From Pseudoalteromonas sp. UG3-2 (GTDB lineage Bacteria; Pseudomonadota; Gammaproteobacteria; Enterobacterales; Alteromonadaceae): 64,000 bases of DNA. A program made the translations under genes and the position numbers. The notes beneath the pieces are model-generated. The model did no database searches, had not been told where the DNA came from, and saw nothing but the letters and a program-made list of their open reading frames with translations. Shown in pieces: positions 1 to 8,562 of this stretch. Within the stretch, counting starts at the first letter, position 1; the number at the start of each line of letters is the position of its first letter. The stretch spans positions 620,001-684,000 of the forward strand of contig NZ_JAWLJU010000001.1 in the NCBI RefSeq assembly GCF_037120705.1. The letters are read 5' to 3'.

Positions 1-177
1 AATGATGGACTAGTTTCGGCATGCTCAAGTAACCTCGGCTTTGTGATCGGCAATCAGTTCAAAATGAATCATTTAGATCAGGTTAATCAGACGCTTGGGA
101 TCCACCACTTATTTGAAACGGATCCATTAACCTTATATCGCCAACATGTCGCTCGGCTAAAAGCATTAAATCTATGA
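1..177 (+). CDS. Secreted triacylglycerol lipase (family I), C-terminal fragment
   Basis: The window opens inside this gene; only the last 58 codons are present. The reading begins NDGLVSACSS and continues to MNHLDQVNQ. In Pseudomonas-type family I lipases these two stretches carry the catalytic Asp and the catalytic His, and the Cys is the second half of the conserved disulfide. The match runs to the last residues (YRQHVARLKALNL). The enzyme is an extracellular esterase that folds in the periplasm before type II secretion. Its stop codon overlaps the start of the next gene (ATGA), which encodes the dedicated foldase, and that supports the identification. The nucleophile serine lies outside the window. 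Confidence 0.85.
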   Translation, partial: NDGLVSACSSNLGFVIGNQFKMNHLDQVNQTLGIHHLFETDPLTLYRQHVARLKALNL

Positions 178-1019
178 AGTACTGGATCACGGCATTGATA
201 GTCTGCCTCACCATCGGCTGGTGGGGCGGACTCTCTAAAAAAGCACCACCGATTGCAAGTAACGACAGTGATAACAGAGTGGACACAGAGCTTAAGCTCA
301 GCCAAGCACCTCTAGTGAGCTTGAAGGTTCATAACCCAGATACATGCCCAGCAATCACTTTAGCAGATAAGCATACGCTGGATGACTGGGTGCTACAGCT
401 ACAACAGCAGCAACGCACCGCGCAGTGGCAAACACAGCTATCATCACTGCCTCAGTGCTTACAGCCTCTGGCACAGCGTTATTTGAGGTATCGACAAGCG
501 CTTACCAGTGTTGATGATACCCTCAATTTAGTCGAGCGCTTGGAACTACTCACCAGCCTACAACGGCAGTTTTTTTCAACCCAGCTCATAGCGGTTTGGT
601 TTGCAGACGAAAATGACTGGCACCAGCACGCATTAGCGCGTTGGCAGATTTTGACTGATCAGAGCCAAAGTGATGCACAAAAGGCACAATTAATTGCCAC
701 CCATATAAGCCAATTAAATGAAGATGACCAAGCTATTGTGGCTAAACAACAGCACTTACAACGGCTCGCTAAGGAATGGCAAACAATGAGTTATAATGAG
801 CTGGCCGATAAGGTGGGAACAGCGGCTGCTACTCGATTAATGAAAGCACAGCAGCAGCAACAACTATGGCAAAGTAGAGTGCAAGCTTTCGTCACCCAAA
901 CAGCGCAAATACATGCTCAGTATGGTGATACTGCTAGGGCAAAGCAGGAAATAGCACGGCTTAAGCGCAGCGACTTTAGTCCAAATGAACGTAAACGCTT
1001 GGCGGTGCTTGTGCCTTAG
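174..1019 (+). CDS. lifO: Lipase-specific foldase (Lif, lipase chaperone)
   Basis: A 281-residue protein with one N-terminal membrane anchor (residues 4-20) followed by a low-complexity, Gln-rich linker and a helical domain. It is anchored in the inner membrane, with the body in the periplasm, and acts as a steric chaperone for the lipase encoded just upstream. Family signs are the HALARWQIL stretch, matching the ALxRxxIL repeat of Lif proteins, and the C-terminal FSPNERKRL, matching the FSxxERxRL ending of the family. The length is at the short end for the family. Translation is coupled to the lipase by the ATGA overlap. The sequence is divergent, so the call rests on these motifs and on the neighbour. 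Confidence 0.83.
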   Translation: MKYWITALIVCLTIGWWGGLSKKAPPIASNDSDNRVDTELKLSQAPLVSLKVHNPDTCPAITLADKHTLDDWVLQLQQQQRTAQWQTQLSSLPQCLQPLAQRYLRYRQALTSVDDTLNLVERLELLTSLQRQFFSTQLIAVWFADENDWHQHALARWQILTDQSQSDAQKAQLIATHISQLNEDDQAIVAKQQHLQRLAKEWQTMSYNELADKVGTAAATRLMKAQQQQQLWQSRVQAFVTQTAQIHAQYGDTARAKQEIARLKRSDFSPNERKRLAVLVP

Positions 1020-1066
1020 TGATTTTGCTTTATTGCTAGTAAGCTATCAAATATAAAACACCCAAT

Positions 1067-1516
1067 TTGAGCCAACTTATGATTATCGAGCCGTCACGCT
1101 GGGAAGTTTATACTGACTGTTTTTTTCGCCCCATTAAGCCATTAAGCCCCGATAGTGAAGGGGCCATTATCAGTTTGTGGAATCCGCTTGGCCAGGTTTA
1201 CTCTGTAGCGGCTAACCGTCGCATTACGCGATTTTGGCAAGGGGCTTTACAGCGCCAGCAAAGTCCCCATCAACTGTTGTGGGGTGGTGATAAGCACATG
1301 CAGTACCGTGAACTCAGTGTGCTGCTAGCATGCAACTTAAACGACGCTATTCATTGGTCACAGCGTATGCAACAACTGGCGTTTTACTTTGTCGAGGACC
1401 ACAGCATCACCTTGTTCAATACCCAGTTTCCGAGTCAACATCAGCAACTCAAAGGCACCTTTGCAGAGCGCATTGGTTATCAGCGTCTGCCTAAGCGCAA
1501 CCAGGCCACGACGTAA
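1067..1516 (+). CDS. DUF3293 family protein
   Basis: A 149-residue soluble protein, or 145 if translation starts at the ATG at 1079 rather than the TTG at 1067; no convincing Shine-Dalgarno sequence separates the two. The stretch AIISLWNPLGQVYS followed by an Arg-rich helix (ANRRITRFWQ) is the typical core of DUF3293 proteins, whose function is unknown. There is no signal peptide or membrane segment. It lies 47 bases after the foldase gene on the same strand but has no evident link to lipase. It converges on the LysR gene at 1530 with only 13 bases between the stops. Confidence 0.65.
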   Translation: MSQLMIIEPSRWEVYTDCFFRPIKPLSPDSEGAIISLWNPLGQVYSVAANRRITRFWQGALQRQQSPHQLLWGGDKHMQYRELSVLLACNLNDAIHWSQRMQQLAFYFVEDHSITLFNTQFPSQHQQLKGTFAERIGYQRLPKRNQATT

Positions 1517-1529
1517 AGCACATTTATTA

Positions 1530-2411
1530 TCATGCTGATTTTGTCAGTAATGCGGTGATCATATTGCACACCGTTTCTACGCGACGGGGTAAACTCGCCA
1601 TGCGTTTGGTACACAAATACAGGGGTTCGCTCACCGGATGTGCCAAGGTATGAAGGCTAATTTTATGCTGATTAGCGTAGCCGGCCAGCGCTTGGCTCGG
1701 CAATACCGTAAACCCAAGCCCCCGGCTAACAGGCTCAGCTATTAAACTAATTTGATTACAAAACCCCGATTTTTTTATTCCCTCAATACGCTGAAACTCG
1801 GCAAAGTTTTGACTTAATAACAGACTGGCATGATGGCCACCATCAGGGTGGTCGATAAACCCAAGTTGTTGTAATTTTTCCCACGTGGGGTTGCATAGCT
1901 TTGCTGGCGTTACTAGCACCAGAGTGTCCTCACCAATAAGCTCGCTGTCAATATTAGGCTGTGCATTAGAAGCAGTCATCAATCCAATATCAACTCGGTT
2001 ATCGAGTATCGCTCGCTCTATGTCTTGGTTTGGCGCAAAGCGGTGATCTATTGTCAACTCAGTATGTTGTTGTTGCAATTCAAGGAGTGCAGGGTAGAGT
2101 TTCAGTCCGATGCTTCCGGGGCTCATTACCTTTACTTCTCCGATATAAGGGGAATCGACCCGTACACTTTGCGCCAAGTTTTCTAGTGCCAGCAATACAT
2201 CAGGGGCTTGCTGATAGAGACGTTTGCCAGCATCAGTTAAAGAAAACTGCTTACCCTCTCTTATCAGCAAGCCTGTGCCGACTTGCGCTTCTAGCTTGCG
2301 AATGTGCTGACTGACACCCGATTGCGTCATATAAAGCTGCTCTGCGGTACGAGTAAAGTGCTCAAGCTCTACCAAGGTACAAAATGTTCGCAGCCAAGTG
2401 GTATTTATCAT
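1530..2411 (-). CDS. LysR-family transcriptional regulator
   Basis: A 293-residue regulator. Residues 1-60 form the winged helix-turn-helix (FTRTAEQLYMTQSGVSQHIRKLE is the recognition region), followed by a periplasmic-binding-like effector domain from about residue 90. It is divergent from the VOC gene that begins at 2504; the 92-base gap between them is AT-rich and is the natural place for a shared LysR operator. By the usual LysR arrangement it probably controls the VOC gene and itself. The effector cannot be told from sequence. Confidence 0.9.
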   Translation of the reverse strand: MINTTWLRTFCTLVELEHFTRTAEQLYMTQSGVSQHIRKLEAQVGTGLLIREGKQFSLTDAGKRLYQQAPDVLLALENLAQSVRVDSPYIGEVKVMSPGSIGLKLYPALLELQQQHTELTIDHRFAPNQDIERAILDNRVDIGLMTASNAQPNIDSELIGEDTLVLVTPAKLCNPTWEKLQQLGFIDHPDGGHHASLLLSQNFAEFQRIEGIKKSGFCNQISLIAEPVSRGLGFTVLPSQALAGYANQHKISLHTLAHPVSEPLYLCTKRMASLPRRVETVCNMITALLTKSA

Positions 2412-2503
2412 TACAAAATGTACTTAAAAATATAAAAAATGATAATTTAACTTAATAGCACAACAGAATTAAGCTGTCACCAACATCAATGAGGAGACAG
2501 CAA

Positions 2504-3004
2504 ATGACTAACACTTACCCGAGAAGTTTTTCACATATCGGTATCTCAGTGCCAGACCTTGAAGCCGCAGTAAAATTCTACACTGAAGTCTTAGGTTGGT
2601 ATTTAATTATGAAGCCAACTGAAATCATCGAAGATGACAGCGCCATCGGTGAAATGTGTACCGATGTATTCGGTGCTGGCTGGCAGAAGTTTAAGATAGC
2701 CCACTTGTCGACAGGGGATCGAATTGGCGTTGAACTGTTTCAATTCCAACAACAACAAAACCCCGAAGACAACTTTGAATACTGGAAGACTGGCGTATTT
2801 CACTTTTGCGTTCAGGACCCAGATGTAGAAGGTCTAGCAGAGCGGATCGTCGCGGCGGGAGGTAAAAAGCGCATGGCAAAGCCGAGATACTACTACCCTG
2901 GTGAAAAACCCTATCGCATGATTTATATGGAAGACCCGTTCGGCAATATTTTAGAAATTTACAGCCATAGCTATGAACTAACTTACAGTGACGGGGCTTA
3001 CTAA
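2504..3004 (+). CDS. VOC-superfamily (glyoxalase/dioxygenase fold) protein
   Basis: A 166-residue protein starting at the ATG at 2504, which has GAGGAG seven bases upstream; an in-frame ATG at 2489 has no ribosome-binding site. It shows the two beta-alpha-beta-beta-beta modules of the vicinal oxygen chelate fold: HIGISVPDLEAAVKFYTEVLGW near the N terminus, and YMEDPFGNILEIY near the C terminus with a likely metal-ligand Glu. The first-module His and the terminal Glu suggest a metal-dependent lyase or dioxygenase of the lactoylglutathione-lyase type. The substrate is unknown. It is divergent from a LysR gene that probably regulates it. Confidence 0.8.
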   Translation: MTNTYPRSFSHIGISVPDLEAAVKFYTEVLGWYLIMKPTEIIEDDSAIGEMCTDVFGAGWQKFKIAHLSTGDRIGVELFQFQQQQNPEDNFEYWKTGVFHFCVQDPDVEGLAERIVAAGGKKRMAKPRYYYPGEKPYRMIYMEDPFGNILEIYSHSYELTYSDGAY

Positions 3005-3025
3005 TGTAACTCTCACCTTGCCATG

Positions 3026-3054
3026 GGTTGCCTCAATCAAATAGTGAGGCAACC
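3026..3054. terminator. Hairpin after the VOC gene
   Basis: A perfect 10-base-pair stem (GGTTGCCTCA with TGAGGCAACC) and a nine-base loop, between the convergent VOC and GGDEF-EAL genes. No T tract follows it on either strand, so it may stabilise 3' ends rather than act as a strong intrinsic terminator. Confidence 0.5.
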
Positions 3055-3101
3055 GACCTAGATTGATGGCTCCGTGATTAATCTAGCGATGAGCTTTTTC
3101 A

Positions 3102-6100
3102 TCAGCCCAGCCATAGTTTATGGACGGGTTTTTCTTCTTTAATGGCAAACTCGTCTACCCATACTTTAAGGTTTTCTATACTCATGGGTTTAGCAAAGTA
3201 AAAACCTTGAACGTGCTGGCAGCCTAGCTCTTTCAAACGCGCGAGTTGTCCTTCTTGCTCCACCCCTTCTGCTATCACATGCAGCGATAGGCTTCGCGCC
3301 ATAGATAAAATAGCATTAACCAGCACGGCAGCATCTTGGCATTGGTCGAGGTCTTGAATAAACCCTTGATCGATTTTTAAGGTATTGATGGGGAAGTGTT
3401 TTAAATAACTCAGTGAAGAATAACCGGTACCAAAGTCATCGATTGCTAAGCTTACACCCGTTGCCCTTAAGCTCTGTAACCAATCGGTAACGGCATTGTC
3501 GTCTTCCAACAGGATACTTTCAGTGATCTCGAGAGTTAAATTATGGGCCCGAAATCCTGAGGATTGCATGGCCTTTTTGATGGTGGTGGCATTAAACCCT
3601 AAACGATATTGCTGACTGGAAACGTTTACTGTAAGGTAACAGTTCATGCCCAATTGCACGTTCATACTCTGAATGTCGCGGCACGCCTGTAACAATAGCC
3701 ACTCTCCAAGTGGTGCAATTAAGCCACTTTCTTCAGCAACGGGGATAAACTCAGCCGGTGAAATAAAGTCCCCAAAGTCAGTCGGCCAGCGCATTAAGGC
3801 TTCAACGCCATACAATTTCCCAGTGGCAATATCAATGATCGGCTGATAATACACTGTGAGTTTTTGCAGCTCTAATGCCGCACGTAAATGCTGCTCTAAC
3901 TCAACACGTCGATTGACCTGCTCTTGCATTTCTTGGGCAAAGAAATGATATTGGTGCCTGCCGGCTTCTTTGGCTTTATACATGGCCAAATCAGCTAAGC
4001 GTAACAACTCTTTATGATCTTGCGCGTCTTCTGGCAAAATGGCAATACCAATGCTGGCTCCGGTAAAGACTTCAAAGCCACTAATATCAAACGGCGCACT
4101 GAGCGCTGCAATAATTTTATCCGCCACTTGTGCTGCGTGGTCGGGGTGAGCAACTTGGCTAAGCAATAACACAAATTCATCGCCACCAAAGCGGCTTAGG
4201 GTATCACTTTTACGGATAAGATCACTCAAGCGGTCGGCGACCGCGATCAATAAGGCATCGCCAGCTTCATGTCCCATGGTATCATTGACCCGCTTGAAGC
4301 GATCTAAGTCGATAAATAACACCGCGCTGTGATGGTTAGTACGTGACATGCGCTTAATGTCTTGCTCGATGCGCTCAAGCAGTAAAGTACGATTAGGCAG
4401 CCCTGTTAGGACGTCGTAATAGGCCTGATATTCAATTTGTTCTTCTTGCGCTTTGCGCTCTGTCATGTCCGATAAAATGGCGACATACTGCTGTACTTGG
4501 CCTTTGTCATCGTTTACCACACTGATGGCCAACCACTCTGGATAAATAGAGCCGTCTTTGCGCTTGTTCCAAATTTCACTGGCCCAATGGCCTTTACTTT
4601 CCAGCGTTGCCCACATCTGCTCATAAAAGTGTTTGTCATGTTTGCCAGAGCTTAAAATACTGGGCTTCTTACCAATCACCTCGTGCTCTTGGTAGCCAGT
4701 TATTTTAGTGAAAGCAGGGTTAATGGCGGTTATTTCCAACTTAGCATTAGTGGTCATAATGCCCTCTTGGGTGGCATTAAACACCGCAGCCGCGGTTTTG
4801 AGCTGAGCACTGGCGCGTTTTTGTGCTGTGATATCTTCATTAATGGCAATAAAGTTAATCACTTCACCTTGCTGGTTCTTAATGGGCGATATGGAAGCAT
4901 ACTCCCAATAATAATCCCCTGATTTTCTGCGATTATGGAACTCCCCTCGCCACACCTCACCGCTATTTATCGCTTGCCACAGTTGCTTATTATCGGTAAA
5001 GCTTTGCTCCGCACCGAGCATTTTGGGCGTTTTACCTTTCACTTCATCGAGGCTGTAACCGGTTATCTTTTCAAATTTAGGGTTAACGTATTCGATTCGC
5101 GCTCGGGTGTCGGTAATGACAATGGAGGAGGGGCTTTGCTCAATGGCATGACCCCATTTGCGTAGCTCTTCTTCGGCTTGCTTAAACAAAGAAACGTTGA
5201 CGCTAACATACACTTGTCCGCCATTGTGGGTTTCAGTCTGTTTAACCTGTAACCAAGCTCCTTTGTCGGTTTTATGCAGGTTGGCATTATCACAAAAAAA
5301 CGCCGCAAAACGTTGCTGCCAGTCACTGAGCTTTTGCGGTAACTCGTCTTCGTCAGTAAAGCCAAAATGACTGCGCCAAGCTTTGTTGCATAACATTAGG
5401 TTCCCAGCGCGGCTAAATAACGCAAAGCCCTCAGTTAATCTTGCTACGGCGTCGGAGAGTGTTTGGCTGGTACTTTGAATCTTTCTTTTCGCTGCGTTTA
5501 AGCGATTAGCAGCAATGATCAACACCAAAAACAATAATATGGCGATGGCCAATAACACCTCACTTAGGTGTCTAGCATCTTCAATGGTTGTGGTATAAAA
5601 ATGATTATAGGCGCTGTTGAGTTCACTAAAGGTTTGCTCGGTAGGAATAGCTAAAAAAGCCTGCTTGGCGTCGCTCAGCTCAGTACCTGCAGCGGTAGCC
5701 ACATCAAAATGGCGGTTAACCAATTGGCTAAGTTGCGTGCCAGACAAAGGCGTCAGGGCCTTTGCTTGGGTACCTTGGTAGAGTTCACTCAGCATCAGCT
5801 GAGTTAAGTTTTTATTTGCAAGCTCTGCATGTTCTGGACTAATTTGTTCCAGCTCAGCAATAAGTTCAGGAAGATACAAGACACTGTTACGAATCGTAGC
5901 TGCGGCTGTTTTAATTGACTCGAGTTGTTCAGACTTTTGCTGCAACAGCTGCAGATACTGCTTGAACTGATGTTGAATGGCGCTTGGGGTTTGCTCGAAT
6001 AACTCCACCGACTCTGGCCGTGTTAGTTGCTCTACAGCGTGGGTCAGTTGCGCCAAACTGTCGTACTGGTTGAGTTGCGCACTGAGCATTTGCAGTACCG

Positions 6101-6263
6101 CAGTATCCAATTTGGCATCTAAGCTTTTGGCCTCAATTAACAAGGCCACTCGCGCCTTATGAGCTTGTCCGCTCACCTCTTGCTGAGAGTAAAAATAGGA
6201 AAACAAGGCCACAGGCACACACAATAAAAGCGCCTGCACTCCAGCGAATGCTTTATTCTTCAT
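3102..6263 (-). CDS. Membrane GGDEF-EAL cyclic-di-GMP protein with three PAS domains
   Basis: A 1053-residue inner-membrane signalling protein. Order: membrane helix 8-25, a helical periplasmic sensor region of about 200 residues, membrane helix 235-253, PAS-like domains at about 268-365, 370-490 and 492-605, GGDEF about 610-775 with an intact RFGGDEF (GGDEF at 693-697), and EAL about 790-1040 with intact EAL at 821-823. Both the diguanylate cyclase and phosphodiesterase motifs look complete, so it could make or degrade cyclic-di-GMP. Its start overlaps the end of the cytochrome c peroxidase gene by 11 bases, so the two are translationally coupled. The periplasmic region may therefore read a peroxide or redox signal; that is inference. 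Confidence 0.93.
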   Translation of the reverse strand: MKNKAFAGVQALLLCVPVALFSYFYSQQEVSGQAHKARVALLIEAKSLDAKLDTAVLQMLSAQLNQYDSLAQLTHAVEQLTRPESVELFEQTPSAIQHQFKQYLQLLQQKSEQLESIKTAAATIRNSVLYLPELIAELEQISPEHAELANKNLTQLMLSELYQGTQAKALTPLSGTQLSQLVNRHFDVATAAGTELSDAKQAFLAIPTEQTFSELNSAYNHFYTTTIEDARHLSEVLLAIAILLFLVLIIAANRLNAAKRKIQSTSQTLSDAVARLTEGFALFSRAGNLMLCNKAWRSHFGFTDEDELPQKLSDWQQRFAAFFCDNANLHKTDKGAWLQVKQTETHNGGQVYVSVNVSLFKQAEEELRKWGHAIEQSPSSIVITDTRARIEYVNPKFEKITGYSLDEVKGKTPKMLGAEQSFTDNKQLWQAINSGEVWRGEFHNRRKSGDYYWEYASISPIKNQQGEVINFIAINEDITAQKRASAQLKTAAAVFNATQEGIMTTNAKLEITAINPAFTKITGYQEHEVIGKKPSILSSGKHDKHFYEQMWATLESKGHWASEIWNKRKDGSIYPEWLAISVVNDDKGQVQQYVAILSDMTERKAQEEQIEYQAYYDVLTGLPNRTLLLERIEQDIKRMSRTNHHSAVLFIDLDRFKRVNDTMGHEAGDALLIAVADRLSDLIRKSDTLSRFGGDEFVLLLSQVAHPDHAAQVADKIIAALSAPFDISGFEVFTGASIGIAILPEDAQDHKELLRLADLAMYKAKEAGRHQYHFFAQEMQEQVNRRVELEQHLRAALELQKLTVYYQPIIDIATGKLYGVEALMRWPTDFGDFISPAEFIPVAEESGLIAPLGEWLLLQACRDIQSMNVQLGMNCYLTVNVSSQQYRLGFNATTIKKAMQSSGFRAHNLTLEITESILLEDDNAVTDWLQSLRATGVSLAIDDFGTGYSSLSYLKHFPINTLKIDQGFIQDLDQCQDAAVLVNAILSMARSLSLHVIAEGVEQEGQLARLKELGCQHVQGFYFAKPMSIENLKVWVDEFAIKEEKPVHKLWLG

Positions 6264-7209
6264 TTATACTGTCCACGTCCATCTCTTTGTGTTTTCCTGC
6301 TAAGCTACCAATAAATGCGGCGATTTTGCTAATGTCAGAAGCAGGTAAAGAGCGACCAAGTTGGTACTTTGCCATTGTGGCTATCGCCGCTTCTAAACTG
6401 GCATGACTGGCATCATGAAAAAAATAAGATTGCTTGCTGGCGAGTCGTAGACTCGGCACTTTAAAAACAAATTTATCTTTTTCCTTTCCTGTTACATTAT
6501 AGCGGCCAAAATCAGATTGCGTCACACGTGTTCCTCGATCGGCAAAATAATCACCAAAGGTCCCCATTTTAGCAAACATATTGCCACCAACATTTTGCCC
6601 TTGGTGACAACTAATACAACCATAACGCTTAAACAGATCATAGCCAGCTAACACTATCTCAGGTAAATTATAGCCCTTATCTTGTAACCAGAGGTCAAAA
6701 GGCGCATCGGTCGTTACTAGGGAGCTTTCGTAAGCGGCAATAGCATCTTTAATACTGTGTTTGGTTAATCCATTGGGGTAAATTGCATTAAACTTTTTTA
6801 CCAAGGTCTTATCTTGGTTTAACTTCGCCACCAGCAAAGGCCACTCCATGTCGTGTTCGTTGCGATTTTCAATCGGTGACTCAACTTGTTCATACAGTGA
6901 CCCGGCACGACCATCCCAAGCCTGGCGTACATTCCACACCACATTATAAATAGTTGGGGTTTTTAACTCGCCAGTGCGACCATTAACCCCAGTGGAAAGG
7001 GGCTTTACATCAGCACCATGAAGCGCCAAGCGGTGACATGAAGCACAGCTGATCTGGTCACCTTTTGATAACCGCCGATCATGAAATAACGTTCGGCCTA
7101 ATGCCACTTTATTAGCGTCGAGTGTGGCTATTGGCTCGAGTGGCAGGATCGGTTCACTTGCAAATACCCATACAGGAAACAGCCCAAGTAATACTATCCA
7201 AATACCCAT
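6253..7209 (-). CDS. Periplasmic di-heme cytochrome c peroxidase (CcpA/MauG family)
   Basis: A 318-residue protein with an N-terminal signal peptide (about residues 1-17) and two c-type haem sites: C55-A-S-C58-H59 and C198-I-S-C201-H202. The sequence after the first haem (TPTIYNVVWN, then AWDGRAGSLYEQVESPI) is typical of bacterial di-haem peroxidases, which reduce hydrogen peroxide in the periplasm with electrons from cytochrome c. It is the first gene of a two-gene operon whose second gene encodes a cyclic-di-GMP protein. The family also includes MauG-like oxygenases, so peroxidase activity is likely but not proven. Confidence 0.9.
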   Translation of the reverse strand: MGIWIVLLGLFPVWVFASEPILPLEPIATLDANKVALGRTLFHDRRLSKGDQISCASCHRLALHGADVKPLSTGVNGRTGELKTPTIYNVVWNVRQAWDGRAGSLYEQVESPIENRNEHDMEWPLLVAKLNQDKTLVKKFNAIYPNGLTKHSIKDAIAAYESSLVTTDAPFDLWLQDKGYNLPEIVLAGYDLFKRYGCISCHQGQNVGGNMFAKMGTFGDYFADRGTRVTQSDFGRYNVTGKEKDKFVFKVPSLRLASKQSYFFHDASHASLEAAIATMAKYQLGRSLPASDISKIAAFIGSLAGKHKEMDVDSINEE

Positions 7210-7447
7210 ATATTCACCGAAGTTACTGTCTTGATGTTCAAGATAACAGCAATTTAAGCACTAAATTTTGATTTAAAATAAGCTTGTTGGATTCAGCTCA
7301 GCGACCCGAGTCCCGCTAAAAGAACCATGGCTTATCACTTCCTCTGAGTAGCAAAAGAAAATTCAACCGCTGTTTTTGTTATTAATACTGTCAAAATAAG
7401 TAATTCAGCCTAAGCTTGAAGGAGTCACCTGCATCCAAGGAGGATAA

Positions 7448-7816
7448 ATGGAACATCTAGTGAAAGGCTATATATCAGCCTACAACCAGTTCGATATTGA
7501 CAGCATGCTGGAGAAGCTGACCGACGATATCATTTTTGAAAACCACGCCAATGGCGAAGTGATCACTAGAACAACCACTAAAACGCAGTTTGCCGAGCTC
7601 GTAAAGCAAGCCGCTGAGCTGTTCTGTGAGCGCCAGCAAACCATCTCGAGTACCACCGCAGACAACGACATGGTTATTGTGCAATCTAGCTACCACGCGA
7701 AGTTAGCCCATGATTTAGCGAATGGCATGAAGGCAGGACAAACCGTCTCACTGCAAGGTCGCTCAGAATATGCCTTTCGCGATGGCAAAATTTGTTTTAT
7801 AAAAGACTTTCTGTAG
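7448..7816 (+). CDS. SnoaL/NTF2-like small protein
   Basis: A 122-residue soluble protein with the SnoaL-like cone fold pattern: an N-terminal helix pair (LVKGYISAYNQFDIDSMLEKL), then beta strands (DDIIFENHANGEV), and a C-terminal strand pair ending in the FRDGKICFIKDF motif common to this family. An excellent Shine-Dalgarno sequence (AAGGAGG) precedes the ATG. Family members are isomerases, hydratases or simple ligand binders; no activity can be assigned. It appears to be transcribed alone. Confidence 0.7.
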   Translation: MEHLVKGYISAYNQFDIDSMLEKLTDDIIFENHANGEVITRTTTKTQFAELVKQAAELFCERQQTISSTTADNDMVIVQSSYHAKLAHDLANGMKAGQTVSLQGRSEYAFRDGKICFIKDFL

Positions 7817-7960
7817 TTATTTACAGCGCATTACGATGCTTTGTTAAGAGGTCGCCAAATCGCGTTGATAACCACAGAAAGTATCTCGCTAAAATGAATG
7901 GCGTAATTAACTTAACACAGTGCTGACAAGCAACAGCAAGCATAGATTAGGAGCAAGGCA

Positions 7961-8335
7961 ATGGGACTATTGAGTGGATTAATGGGAAATGCCAGTGAAG
8001 TAGAAGGCAAGGACATCGACGAGTTATTGGCCGATACGTTAATTGCAGATGAAGAAGTCGCGCAAGCCTATAAGGTTATCCGAGACTTATTTATTTTTAC
8101 CAATAAGCGTTTAATTTTAATCGATAAACAAGGCATGACTGGCAGTAAAGTGGAAATGCTCAGTATTCCTTACAGTAAAATTACTAAATTCAGTAAGGAG
8201 TCTGCGGGCCATTTTGATTTAGATGCTGAGTTAAAAATTTGGATAGGCTCTGATCCCACCCCCATCAGTAAAGAATTTAAAGCGGGAGATAACATCAATC
8301 AAGTGTATAAAATTATCTCGCAATACTGCTTGTAA
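7961..8335 (+). CDS. Bacterial PH-domain protein (PF08000-type)
   Basis: A 124-residue cytoplasmic protein with the pattern of the bacterial pleckstrin-homology family: a helical start (ASEVEGKDIDELLADTL), then DLFIFTNKRLILIDKQGMTG, SIPYSKITKFSKE and a late ELKIWIG strand. The TNKRLILIDKQG stretch is the family hallmark. Function is unknown; members are usually small, free-standing and single-copy. The gene is preceded by TTAGGAG about ten bases before the ATG. Confidence 0.8.
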   Translation: MGLLSGLMGNASEVEGKDIDELLADTLIADEEVAQAYKVIRDLFIFTNKRLILIDKQGMTGSKVEMLSIPYSKITKFSKESAGHFDLDAELKIWIGSDPTPISKEFKAGDNINQVYKIISQYCL

Positions 8336-8347
8336 AATAAGCCACAT

Positions 8348-8388
8348 AGCCCGTATCGATGATTACAGCCTGTAAGCATCATCGGGCT
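8348..8388. terminator. Imperfect hairpin after the PH-domain gene
   Basis: AGCCCG and CGATGAT, separated by three bases, pair with ATCATCGGGCT further on. A short A-rich stretch follows but no T tract, so terminator function is only possible. Confidence 0.35.
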
Positions 8389-8511
8389 GCAAAAATCGCT
8401 TTGTCTTACTATGCGAAACAGTGATTACTAATAGCGATGACCCCTTACCCTAGGCATAATGACACTTTGCACTCGTGACTTGCATTTACGGGCTTTGTCC
8501 CCCACAATTAT

Positions 8512-8557
8512 GTAACCATTTTTAGTTACCTTTTAAAAAGTAACCAATATAAGTTAC
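8512..8557. promoter_or_regulatory. Two matched palindromic operators before the SatD-like gene
   Basis: Two 18-base palindromes share the form GTAAC-N8-GTTAC: 8512-8529 and 8540-8557. Their centres are 28 bases apart, and the second ends five bases before the ATG at 8563. There is no Shine-Dalgarno sequence between it and the ATG. The duplicated spacing suggests cooperative binding by a dimeric regulator, most simply the helix-turn-helix protein encoded directly downstream. Confidence 0.65.
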
Positions 8558-8562
8558 ATAAA

